Source of the DNA: Muscardinus avellanarius
Lineage: Eukaryota; Chordata; Mammalia; Rodentia; Gliridae
NCBI GenBank assembly: GCA_963383645.1
Contig: OY726560.1
Location: 148,123,052 to 148,187,051 of the forward strand
Length of the DNA stretch: 64,000 nucleotides
Direction: 5' to 3'
Below, piece by piece: positions 35,837 through 46,204 of this stretch. The number at the start of each line of letters is the position of its first letter. Positions within the stretch are counted from its first letter, which is position 1. The notes under the pieces are model-generated. The model had not been told where the DNA came from. It saw nothing but the letters and a program-made list of their open reading frames with translations, and searched no databases. A program made the position numbers and the translations under genes.

Positions 35837-36579
35837 TGTCTTTTATCTATTTTGAGTTAATATTTGTATATGGGATTAGGTAAGGGTCCAATTTTATTCT
35901 TTTCCATGTAATTATTATTTTTAACAATATTTAGTTAAAAGATTAATATTTCCACCACCAAATGTTCGTGGAAACCTTGTCAAAAATAACTTGACAATAT
36001 AGGGAAGAATTTATCTCTAGGCTTTTATTTAACTCCAGTGGTTTATATATCTGCCTTTATAACAGTACTACACTGTTTCAATTATTGTAGCTTTACATGG
36101 TTTGAAATCAGAAAATATATATCTTCTAGCTTTGTTCTTTTTCAAGATCGTTTTGGGTACTTAGAGTCCATATTCCATATTAGGATAGATTTTTTTCTGA
36201 AAAATAAATATATAAATATATGATAGTTTCACCTAAAAAATAGATAAAAAAATATTCTCTGGTAAGAAAGAAAGCAAAAAGAAATATTGAAATGTTATCT
36301 TTAAGTCATCAAAAGCTTGGTATCAGACAAATGAAACTGTTATGTGAGATTATCATTTTTAATTTTAGATAAATTGCCATAATACTAGATATCAACTACT
36401 AAGCCAAGCATGGGAGGGAGGGATAGGGAGAGAATGGGGTGGGGATTGGGTGGGGGCTGACTGGGAAAAGTGTGCATGTATGTCTACAAAAGTATGTATC
36501 CTACTATGATGTATGAATACAGTGCACCAATAAAAATAAATAAATAAATAAAAATAAATTAAAAAAAAAGAATTTGCTG

Positions 36580-37030
36580 AGTGGTTTTCCTAAGTGGTCT
36601 GGAGATTTGTGGTCTTGAGGTATTCAAGAATGAAGATAAAATGTGATTGTTTTTTCATGTTGATTCTCTACAATTACTATCTCTTCAGGATTTAGCTTCT
36701 TCTTTGTTGGAGTTCATCTCTGAGAACTTCCAGATTTAAGCAGCCACCAGCTCCAAAATGGGTTCACCAAGATGACTCCACCTCAGCTTTCTGCTCATCA
36801 AATGAGATGCATAGAGCTCTTTTCATTTCTATTCTTTCTATGCTGTCTCCAATTTAATATTTTAACTGTCTTTCTGCCATTATTTTCTGCCTGTTTTCTT
36901 CTCTTCCCAAGAAGCAGTCATCCCACTGGTTGAGTTACAAGTCTTGGAGCAGTGGAAAGGCACTGTTTCTCTCTATCCCACCATTCTTAATGCGCTCCTT
37001 ATTTCCTTTTTGCCTTAATATTTTACTTTA
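36580..37030. other. Rest of old L1 5' region or unique sequence
   Basis: Continues the outer old L1 text after the insertion, then becomes unassigned. No gene seen. Confidence 0.4.
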
Positions 37031-37231
37031 TTATTTATTTATTTATTTATTTGGCGGTACTGGGGTTCCTGGAAACCCTTCTATCTCCGTGCTACACTCC
37101 TAGACCTATTTTATACTTTTTATTTGAAAACAGGGTCTCTTAAGCCAGCGTGGCTGGCTTCAAACCTGCGTGATCCTCCTGTCTCCACCTCCCAAGCACC
37201 GGGATTACAAGCATGCGCCACCACGCCCAGC
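37031..37231 (-). repeat. B1-dID SINE
   Basis: Reverse SINE with imperfect target duplications cttaatattttactt (about 37014) and cttaatattttattt (about 37232). Confidence 0.9.
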
Positions 37232-37261
37232 ACTTAATATTTTATTTAAAACAGTGCCTTG

Positions 37262-37405
37262 ATATTTTACTTTTCAATTTTGAAACAGGGTCTCACTAAA
37301 TTGCTGTGGGTCTTGCTAAATTGCTAAAGGGGACTTAAGCCTGTGATCTTCCTAGCTCAGCCACCCAAGTACTAGGATTCCAGGGGTGAGCCACCATGTC
37401 CAGCT
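37262..37405 (-). repeat. Old B1-like SINE
   Basis: tttgaaacagggtctcacta and gagccaccatgtccagc mark a diverged reverse B1. Confidence 0.75.
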
Positions 37406-37777
37406 TAAAGTTTATATTTTGAAGGCATTTTTAGTAACTAAAAATGAGTCAAGTATACATACAAGAAACCATAAACCTATTTTATAAAAGCCATCTGGAT
37501 CTCTACAGCCTTATTTGTAACAGAAAGAGGGGTAAACTTTATCTTAAATTATGTTATCCAGTAGAGTAGCCACAAGGTACAGGTGACCATTTATCATTTA
37601 AAATGTGGCCAAACCACATGTGGAAATTATAGCATTTTGGAGATAACAGGTTATAGAAACAATCAAATTAATTTTATTGATATTATATTTCTTTTATGGG
37701 GGGATGAAGGTCCTGTCTATTGAACCCAGAGCCTTGCTCAGGCTTGGCTAGCACTTTACCAGAGCTATACTCCCAGC

Positions 37778-38157
37778 TGTCGGAGCCTGCTTGGCTAGAC
37801 CGGGATGGGGCGATGGCTCAAGATGGCACCTAGGCATGTTGCCAAGTCACGAGGCTCACGAGGCTGGCGGTGCCCTGAGCCTGCGCAGTGAGCCCTATCA
37901 GGTGCCCTACGGATGATCAGTGACGCAGCACCTCGTGCTACCACCAGCCCGCCTATGAGAGGGTTAGAAATGTGCATGCCCTAGCTGTGGGAAGCTTGGG
38001 ATTGGTGGAGTGATGAGGGAGGGGTTATGATACTGATATATATTTGCCTGCTGTGTGCATTTAGGGGGAAGCATTAAAGAGGAAGCATCATCAACAGACT
38101 CGGCGTTTGTGTGTTCTTTCCCAGGGCTCTGCAGGACAGAGCCTTAGGGACGGGACA
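37778..38157 (+). mobile_element. Solo LTR, class II ERV type
   Basis: Starts TGTCGGAGCC and ends GGGACA, 380 bp, with perfect 6-bp duplications cccagc at 37772-37777 and 38158-38163. TATA-like gatatatattt near 38034 and attaaag near 38074 are in the plus sense. It is GC- and CpG-richer than its surroundings and lies 14.4 kb upstream of the start codon of copy B, same strand. Different family from the LTRs at 26687 and 30452. Confidence 0.85.
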
Positions 38158-38163
38158 CCCAGC

Positions 38164-38552
38164 CCTCTTTTGACATTTTAAAAAGTGGTTTGCATTATGT
38201 TCTCATTGGGCAGTGTGAGCAAGAAAGCCAAAGCAGAGTAAGATGACTGGGTTTTAAGGATGAAACTGTCTGGCAGTGTGGAGAAGACAGACACAGGGGG
38301 AACTGTCTGAGTGTCTGAGGTGAAGGAGAACAGTCATAAAAGTACTGTGATGGCCAAGGAAAGAAATGATTGTCATCTTCAATATCACAGAGGTTATCTT
38401 CCTATTTGATTTTTATTTCATTTGTTGCATTGGTGGTAGGAAAAAAGCACAACTAAATTTTAAAAATGGGTCATTGAAAATTGTGTGTGTGTGTGTGTAA
38501 ATTTGTTCAGAAAGCAGATATTCAGTCTTAAGCAGTTGTCTACAAAGTCATA
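38164..38552. other. Intergenic, no gene seen
   Basis: Unique-looking; a short (GT)n near 38483. Nothing else recognised. Confidence 0.5.
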
Positions 38553-38569
38553 GAGCTGTACTCATTCTT

Positions 38570-40546
38570 TTTTAAAAAAATTTTTATTGGTGCATTATAT
38601 TCATACATCATAATGGGGTAAAAAACTTGTGTGTACGTACATGTACACATCACTGATTTAACCCCTACCCAATTCCCACCCCATCCCCTCCCCGTCCCTC
38701 CTTCCCTTGCTTGGCTTAGTGGTTGACTTCGATATGTTTAAGTACATTGTGTGTTTTAGAGATTTTCCTCTTCCCCCCTCCTTTCTCCTCCTTTAGGTTG
38801 CCTTGTTTGCTCCTCTATAGGATTTCCTTTTTCATCTAGAGTTCCTCCTATGACCCATTTCTACCTAACTCTCACATATTAGGGAAAGCATCTGCTTTCT
38901 TATTTTTTGTGACTGACTAATCTCACTTAGCATAATGTCCTCCGGTTCCATCCATTTCCCTGAAAATGATGTAATTGAGTTTTTTTAATGGCTGAGTAAA
39001 ATTCCATTGTGTGCATATCCCACAGTTTTGTGATCCATTCACCTGTTGATGAACATCTTGGCTGGTTCCATAGTTTGGCTATGGTGAATTGTGTAGCTAT
39101 GAACATAGATACACATGCATTAGTTTGGTAGTTTGGTTTCCTATCTTTTGGGTAGGTACCCAGAAGTAGTATTGCTGAATCAAATGGTAGATTTGTTCCC
39201 ATTCTTCTGAGGATTCTCCATACTGTTTTCCAAAGTGGTTGCACTAATTTTCAATCCAACCAACAATATCTTACAGTTCCCACTTCTCCACATCCTCGCC
39301 AGCATCTGTTGTTGTTTGTGTTTTGAATGATTGCCATTCTAGTTGGAGTTAGGTGAAATCTCAGGGTAGTTTTGATTTGCATCTCTCTGATTGCCAGTGA
39401 TGTTGAGCATTTTTTCATGCATTTATTGGCCATTTGAATTTCTTCTTTTGTGAAGTGTCTATTTAGTTTGTTTGCCCATTTTGTTATTGGATGCTTTGTT
39501 TTCTTAGTGTTTAATTTCTTGAGTTCTCTGTATATTCTAGATATCAGTCCTCTATCAGAGGGGTAGGTGGCAAAAATCTTCTCCCATTCTGTTGGCTCTC
39601 GATTGAGGTTCTTGATAGTTTCCTTTGCTGAACAGAAGCTCTTCAGTTTCATGCAACCCCATGTATTGATTCATCTTCTAATTTGTTGTGCCTTTGGGGT
39701 CTTCTTGAGAAAGTGTTTATCTGTGCCTGTGTGTTGCAGTGTTGGACCTATGCCCTCTTCAAGGAGCTTCAAGGTCTCTAGTTTGATTTCCAAGTCTTTG
39801 ATCCATCTTGAATTGACTTTTGTACAGGGTGAGAAAGTGGGATTAATTTCCAATTTTCTGCATATGGTTAACCAGTTTTGCCAACACCATTTGTTGAACA
39901 GGCTATCTTTTCTCCAGTGTATGTTTTTGGTCCCTTTGTCAAAAATCAATTGGCTGAAAGTGTGTGGACTTGTTTCTGGGTCTTCTATTCTGCTCCATTG
40001 TTCTATATATCTGTTTTTTTTTTGCCAGTACCATGCTGTTTTTATTACAATGGCTTTGTAATATAGTTTTAAGTCAGGTGTTTTGATTCCTCCTGCATGT
40101 TTTTTGTTGCTTAGAACTACCTTGGCTATTCTGGGCTTTTTGTTATTCCAGATAAATTTAAGGACTGATTTTTCTATGTCTGTGAGGAATGATCTTGGTA
40201 GTTTAATGGGCATTGTGTTAAATCTGTAGATAACTTTAGGAAGGATGGACATTTTAATGATATTTATTCTGCCAATCTGGAAGATCCTTCCTTCTTCTAA
40301 GATCTTCTTAGATTTCTTTTTTCAGTGTTTTATAATTTTATTTGTAGAGATCTTTTACCTCCTTGGTCAAGTTTATTCCTAAGTATTTTATTTTTTTTTG
40401 GGGGGGGGATCCTGAGTGAAAGTGTTTTCTGAATTTCTTTTTCAGTGGATTTATGGTTGGTGTACAGGAAAGCTTCTGATTTTTTAAGATTGATTTTGTA
40501 TCCAGATACTTTGCTGAATATGTTGATCAGTTCTATAAGCCTTTTG
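38570..40546 (-). mobile_element. L1, 5'-truncated, 3' UTR and ORF2 end
   Basis: Perfect 17-bp target duplications gagctgtactcattctt (38553-38569, 40547-40563). The minus strand carries the L1 3' UTR and the C-terminal third of ORF2 in pieces with frame changes (for example [19 protein letters not shown] and the end NGWNRRTLC). This is a normal-order L1, unlike the inverted family. Confidence 0.92.
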
Positions 40547-40563
40547 GAGCTGTACTCATTCTT

Positions 40564-41670
40564 GACCACATTTTAGATCTAGACTAACATACACTGGGAT
40601 AACATAACCTTCTGAGTATTATCACAAATAAATTGAGACTAGTGGGAAGAATTTGTGTCTCTAGATTGAGCTCTGCTCAATCAGCTGTGTGTTCCCTGAA
40701 AGGTTGCTTAAATTCTCTGAGTTTCATTGTCTTTGTTAAACAAATAGCTAAATCTCACATAGGTTTAGGGGTAGATTAGATTTAAAAGTGTGAATTGCAT
40801 AGAAACACATGAATTTTTTAGGTATAGTTGCTTTCCTTTTCCACCAATTAAATCACCATAACTGTGGGGTATGGGCTATCATTTATTTTCTGGGTTTGGG
40901 TGAGTTAGAAACCTTCACATTTGGTAGGCGGGTTGTCCTAGAAAGTGTGCAGCAGTAATTACACCCTGTGATACCAATATTTTTCTGGTCAGAGAAGTTT
41001 GTGATCTTCAGGCAAATATGTCCTCCTTCCCCAGAAGGCAGCAGCTGAGCTAGGTAGGAGGAAGACAGGACAGGTTTTCTGAAGGTTAAGTAAATGAGAC
41101 CCAGTTTGTCTAAGGTGCCAGCTATCTGGCCACACAGGTGTTTCATATACTTTCTTTACCTCATCTGGAATTTGGTATCACAAATGTGATACCAAAGTAT
41201 GGCCAAATGTGATACCACAGTGTGGCCAAAATCAAAGAATTACATGAGTAAATATTTGCTCTGCAAATATACACACGAGATAGGAACTTCCAAGTCTAGC
41301 CTTTAGTTTAAAGTATCCAAGGTTTCTGGGTCAAAGTTGAGCCTATGTTAAATAATGTACTCTCAGATCTAGAAGACATGGAGTCATTATCCAATGAAAG
41401 CTCCCCTTTAGCTTTTAATACTATGAAGTAGCTGAGGTGTCTGTTATCTCTTACAAGGCCAATCTTTGAATCTAGACTCACAATACAGAAGGAGTGAGCT
41501 CCAGAGGTGTCTGTTATCTCTTACAAGGCCAATCTTAGATCTAGATTCACAATACAGGGGGAGTGAGCTCCAGAAGTTGGTGGAAAGCAAGATTTGGGAG
41601 GTAGTTCCAGTCTCCTGCTGGCATTTAAAGGTCTCCTATGCATCCTGAACATTGAGCTGCTTCACCTTTG
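40564..41670. other. Intergenic flank, part of duplicated block
   Basis: 41400-41670 aligns with 1-210. A 68-bp unit (gaggtgtctgttatctctta...) is tandemly doubled at 41436 and 41504. The rest shows no gene. Confidence 0.6.
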
Positions 41671-42520
41671 TGTCTATTTTGTATGTTTTATTAGTCCTTT
41701 ATTAGCGGAATAGCTGACAAAGATATTCTCCCATTCTGTTGGTTCTCTTTAGACTCTTGATGTGTGTCCCCTGAACAGAAATTTCAGAAAGTTTTCCTTT
41801 GATGAACAAAAATATTTTAATTTAATGCCATCCTATTTATTAATTCTTTTTTATTTCCTGACCTTTAGGGATCTTATTCAGGAACTTTATACTTGTGTCT
41901 ATATGTTGGAGTGTTGGACTTATGCTCTCCTCTAGTAATTCAGTCTCTGCTCTAATTTCCAGGTCTTTGATCCATCTTGAATTGACTTTTGTGCAAAGAA
42001 GTAGACATCTAATTCCATTTTTCCAACACCACTTGTTTAAAATGCTATCTTTTCTCTAACATATGTTTTTGACACCTTTGTCAAAATCAAGTAGTTAGAA
42101 GTGTGGACTTGTTTCTGTATCTTCTATTCTGTTTCATTAGATAGTCTGTTTTGTGCCATTGCCATGCTGCTTTTATTAATATGGCTCTGTAGTATAATTT
42201 GAAGTCAAGTGTTATGATGTTTCTTGTTTCTGAGAATTTCTTTGGCCATTCTGGTTCTTTTGTTTTTCCACATGAAATTTAGGAGTGATTTTTCTAAATC
42301 TGTGAAAATGACATTGGTATTTTGATAGGGATTGCTTTGACTCTATAGATCACTTTTGGTACAATGGCCATTTTGATAATATTTAACTATTCAAGAGCAT
42401 GAAAGATCTTTTCACTTTCTAAGAACTGCTTAAATTTCTTTCTTTAGTTTTTATAATATTTATTGTACAGCTCTTTTATCTCCTTGGTTAGATTTATTCC
42501 AATGTATTTTATTAAACTTC
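41671..42520 (-). mobile_element. Old L1 ORF2 fragment
   Basis: Reverse ORF2 text parallel to 39540-40390 (gatattctcccattctgttgg, tgatccatcttgaattgact) with many changes. Confidence 0.8.
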
Positions 42521-43159
42521 TATTTTAAGCCAGTGAGATTCAAGGTTATAAAAATATTTCTTTAATAAATAGACATTTAAATTTTTTTTATCTTAAAACT
42601 CAAATCTTTTTCTGACTTCAATTAACTGTTCAGGTTCCAAATATCCAATCCCACCCTAATCTGTTTTACCATGAGATTTGGATGTTACTTATACATAACT
42701 GTAATATTTTAAAATACTTTTACTATCTCTTGACTTTTATTTATTTATTATTTTATTTTATTTTTTATTAATTTATTTTTTAAATTGGTGCATTGTAGTC
42801 ATATATCAATCACATTGGAGTACAAGACTTGAGAGGATATACAAGCACACATCATCCAATTAGCCCTCCTCCAGCCCCCATCCCATTCCCTCCCCCTCCC
42901 TCCATCCCACGCTTCTTTGGTGATTTACTTTGATACATTTGTTTATGTACCTCCTGCGTTTTAAAGAGGCTCCGTCCTCCAGTATTACATACCCTCTGAT
43001 TGGTCACATTAGTTGCTTCACTATAGGGCCCTTTCTATAGCTCAACCTCTTCCTGTTGCCCTTTTCCTCCTAGTTATTGCTGATTAAGAGAAGCGTCTGA
43101 TTTATATTTTCTGCGATATTTCTCTGTGCATGCTGCGTTGCAAGTACCGATCCCACTCT

Positions 43160-44450
43160 TGATGGTCCCAGTAGTGGCCTGACTACTCAGTGGACTGATC
43201 CAGACCTCGCTGGCTCAAGCAGCGGCCTTGCCTCATGGGAGGCCCTAGTTCTAGTCTCGCTGGCCCCTGCACCGGTCTAACCCCTAAGCTGGCTTTGGTC
43301 CCAGCCTTGGAGGCCGCAGGAGTGAACTTGCCTCATGCCAGGCTCCGATGCTGGCCATTGGCCCCTGCACTGGCCTAACCCCTCGGCAGGATTCCAATCC
43401 TGGCCTCGGAGGCCCCAGCACCGGCCTAGCCTCACGGCAGGCTCCAATGCCGGCCTTGTTGGCCCCAGCACCGGCCTAACCCCTCAGCAGGTTCCGTTCC
43501 TGGGTTAGGAGGCCCCAGCACTGGCCATGTCTCACGGCAGGCTCCGATGCCGGCCTTGCTGTCCCCAGCACCGGTCTAGCCCTTCGGCAGGTTGTTATCC
43601 TGGCCTCAGAGGCCCCAGTACCGGCCTTGCCTCACAGCAGGCTCCGATGCCGGCCTCACTGGCCCCAGCACTGGCCTAACCCCTCGGCAGGCTCTTATCC
43701 TGACCTTGGAGGCCCCAGTACCACCCTTGCCTCAAGTCAGGCTCCAATCCCAGCCTTGGAGGCCTCAGCACCCGCCTTGCCTTATGGCAGGCTCCAATGC
43801 CAGCCTCACTGGCCCCAGCATCGGCCTAACCCTCGGCAGGCTCCAATCCCAGCCTTGGAGGCCCCAGTACCGGCCTTGCCTCATGGCAGGCTCCGGTGCC
43901 AGCCTTGCTGGCCCCAGCACCGGCCTAACCCCTTGGCCAGCTCCGATACTGGCCTCGGAGGTCCCAGCACCGGCCATGCCTCACGGCAGGCTGCAATGCC
44001 GGCCTCACTGGCTCCAACACCGGCCTAACCCCTCAGCAGGCTCTTATCCTGGCCTCAGAGGCCCCATTATCAGCCTTGCCTCACAGTAGGCTCCGATGCC
44101 GGCCTCACTGGCCCCAGCACCGGCCTAACCCCTCGGCAGGCTCCGATCCCGGCCTTGGAGGCCCCAGCACTGGTCATGCCTCAAGGCAGGCTCCGATGCC
44201 GGCCTCGCTGGCCCCAGCACTGGCCTAACCCCTCGGCAGGCTCTTATCCTGGCCTCGGAGGCCCTAGCACCAGCCTTGCCTCACGGCAGGCTCCAATGCC
44301 GGCCTCGCTGGCCCCAGCATCGGTCTAACCCCTCTGCAGGTTCCAATCCTGGCCATGGAGGCCTCAGTAGTGGCCTTGCCTCACAGCAAGCTCCGATGTC
44401 GGCCACTGGCCCTGGCGCCCGCCTAACCCCTCAGCAGGTTCCGATCACTG
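43160..44450 (-). repeat. VNTR of 50-bp units in 99-bp pairs
   Basis: Two related half-units alternate: ggccttgcctcacggcaggc... and ggcctaacccctcggcaggc..., each continuing through tccgat, ggcct and ggccccagcac. Start points of the second type recur every 98-101 bp about a dozen times, with one gap of about 150 bp. Long open frames in all phases are by-products of the repeat. Confidence 0.92.
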
Positions 44451-44459
44451 TCTCTGTGA

Positions 44460-44940
44460 TTATTATTTAAAAGGTTCCAGGTGTAATGTATCAGATCTCT
44501 GCCTCCCCTGAGTAATGGCCACTGGCATTGCCACTGCCTCCACCATTTCAAATCCTTCCCAGGCTCTTTTTCCACTCTGAATGTTGTCCAGTGTTTCTAA
44601 GCATGCGTGATGGTAGCATTCGACATTTGGTGTAATTTCTCCAAAAAAATAAAGTTGGTAGCATCCGGTTTCTGCTTCTCCTGAATACAAGTCTCCACCA
44701 CCATCGAGGAGAACTCTTTCAACACCGCATTTCTCCTTGGTCTCCGCTAAACTCTCTCCTTACAGGTGATGTCTGAGATTCTTAACAATATAGAGAAATA
44801 GCAGTCCTCTTTCACGGCGAATTTTTCCATAAGTTCCAGTGCATTTAGATAAGTTTTGTCTGCATCTCCAGTGTCCTGGCATCCATAACGGCTTTCTTAC
44901 CTCCTCTTCGATATTTTTCTTTATCTTTTTCTGTTCTGGG
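44460..44940 (-). other. Non-repeated core of the composite element
   Basis: Holds a 75-codon open frame on the minus strand (44463-44690, MYSGEAETGCYQLYFFGEIT...). The composition looks coding-like, but I cannot name a source gene. It may be captured transcript sequence. Confidence 0.5.
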
Positions 44941-44945
44941 CCTGG

Positions 44946-45457
44946 TTTCTCCAGGGGTCTGGCGTGCTACGCGCAGTTTGGCCTGGGGCCCAGAGTCTCA
45001 TGACCCGGGCCCCAGCTGGCGTGCCCTGCGGGCGACCCCCGACCAGAACCCAGCATCTTACTGGGCCCAGTTTCTCCAGGGGTCTGGCGTGCTACGCGCA
45101 GTTCGGCCCGGGGCCCAGGGTCCCGGGACCCGGGCCCCGGTTAGTGTGCGCCGTGTGCGACCCCCGCCCAGAACCCAGCGTCTTACTGGGCCTGGTTTCT
45201 CCAGGGGTCTGGCGTGCTATGCGCAGTTCGGCCTGGGGCCCAGAGTCCCGCGACCCGGGCCCCATCTGGTGTGCCCCGCGCGTGACCCCCGCCCAGAACA
45301 CAGCGTCTTACTGGGCCCGGTTTCTCCAGGGGTCTGGCGTGCTACGCGCAGTTCGGCCTGGGGCCCAGGGTCCCGTGACCTGGGCTCCGGCTGGTGTGCG
45401 CCGCACGCGACCCCGCCCAGAACCCAGCGTCTTACTGGGCCCGGTTTCTCCAGGGGT
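44946..45457 (-). repeat. 125-bp GC-rich tandem repeat
   Basis: tttctccaggggtctggcg starts at 44946, 45071, 45196 and 45321, with a partial unit at 45444. CpG-dense, so it could act as the element's promoter; that is inference. Confidence 0.9.
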
Positions 45458-46204
45458 CTATCTCTTGACTTTTAAAATCCCCTTACCCGACACTTCCAAA
45501 TTGTTAAGGCTCTATGTCTTCCTCAATTTTAGTAAAATTTCTATTTTAACTTCCTCGTTCATTACCCAATGGGCTCTATTCCTTCCTTCATGAGTTCTCT
45601 GAGGCACTATGATTCTCTAAGTGGTAGTGAACATTTATCCCAGTGTTCCTCAAACAAATACATGGAACCTTCTCCAAAATAAATTACTTCCTAGCCACAA
45701 AGTGGGCACTAGAGTATTCCAAAAATGTGACATACTCCCTGTGTCCTTTCAGACCACAATGGAATAAAATTATAAATTAACCATAAGAAGATCCAAAGTG
45801 ACCACATAAACAGAAAGACTGAAGACTGAAAACTGTGAAGACTGAAAACCACATTGCTGAATGAGGAATGGGTCATAGAAGAACTAAGGAGTGAAATTAA
45901 GAAATTCCTAGAAACAAATGAAAATAGAGACATAACATAACAAAACCTCTGGGACACCTTGATAGCAGTATTAAGAGGAATTTTCATTACCCTGAGTGAC
46001 CACATAAGAAGAACAGAAAAATCATCAAATAAATAACCTAATGATACACCTCAAAGCCTTTGAAAAGCAGAAACAGTCTAACTCCAAAGCCAGTAGAAGA
46101 CAGGAAATCATTAAAATCAGAGCAGAAATCAATGAAGTAGAGAGTAAAACATAATACAGAAAATCAACAAAACCCAAATCCGGCTTCTTGAAAAAATAAA
46201 AAAG

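Larger units (their letters stand above)
33570..36567 (+). mobile_element. ORF1-only L1 derivative with inverted ORF2 piece
   Basis: Perfect 12-bp target duplications aagaatttgctg (33558-33569, 36568-36579). Begins gacttccgggaagatggcga, then 5' UTR, intact ORF1, then from about 35290 the C-terminal ORF2 region in reverse orientation, then a forward L1 3' UTR and A-rich tail. No RT is encoded. A SINE sits at 35637. Confidence 0.88.
42740..45457 (-). mobile_element. Composite VNTR retroelement, SVA-like, L1-type 3' end
   Basis: One insertion by its perfect 17-bp target duplications ctatctcttgactttta (42723-42739, 45458-45474). Read on the minus strand: about four 125-bp GC-rich, CpG-dense units (45457-44946); about 480 bp of non-repeated sequence (44940-44460); a VNTR of about 50-bp units (44450-43160); about 190 bp of unassigned sequence; an L1-like 3' UTR (about 42970-42785); an A-rich (AAAT/AAAAT) tail. 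It has no RT, so it must move with L1 enzymes. The overall plan resembles hominoid SVA/LAVA elements, but the parts are different. I do not recognise it as a named family. Confidence 0.75.

Noticed and set aside
43160..44450. CRISPR-like regular spacing
   Set aside because: The genome is mammalian, and the units are contiguous diverged repeats with no unique spacers.
43277..44470. Several overlapping open frames of 60-165 codons on both strands
   Set aside because: They fall on the 50-bp VNTR; a GC-rich repeat without stops in most phases gives such frames by itself.
44964..45593. 209- and 165-codon plus-strand frames
   Set aside because: They are translations of the 125-bp tandem repeat and run out into unrelated sequence; no known domain.
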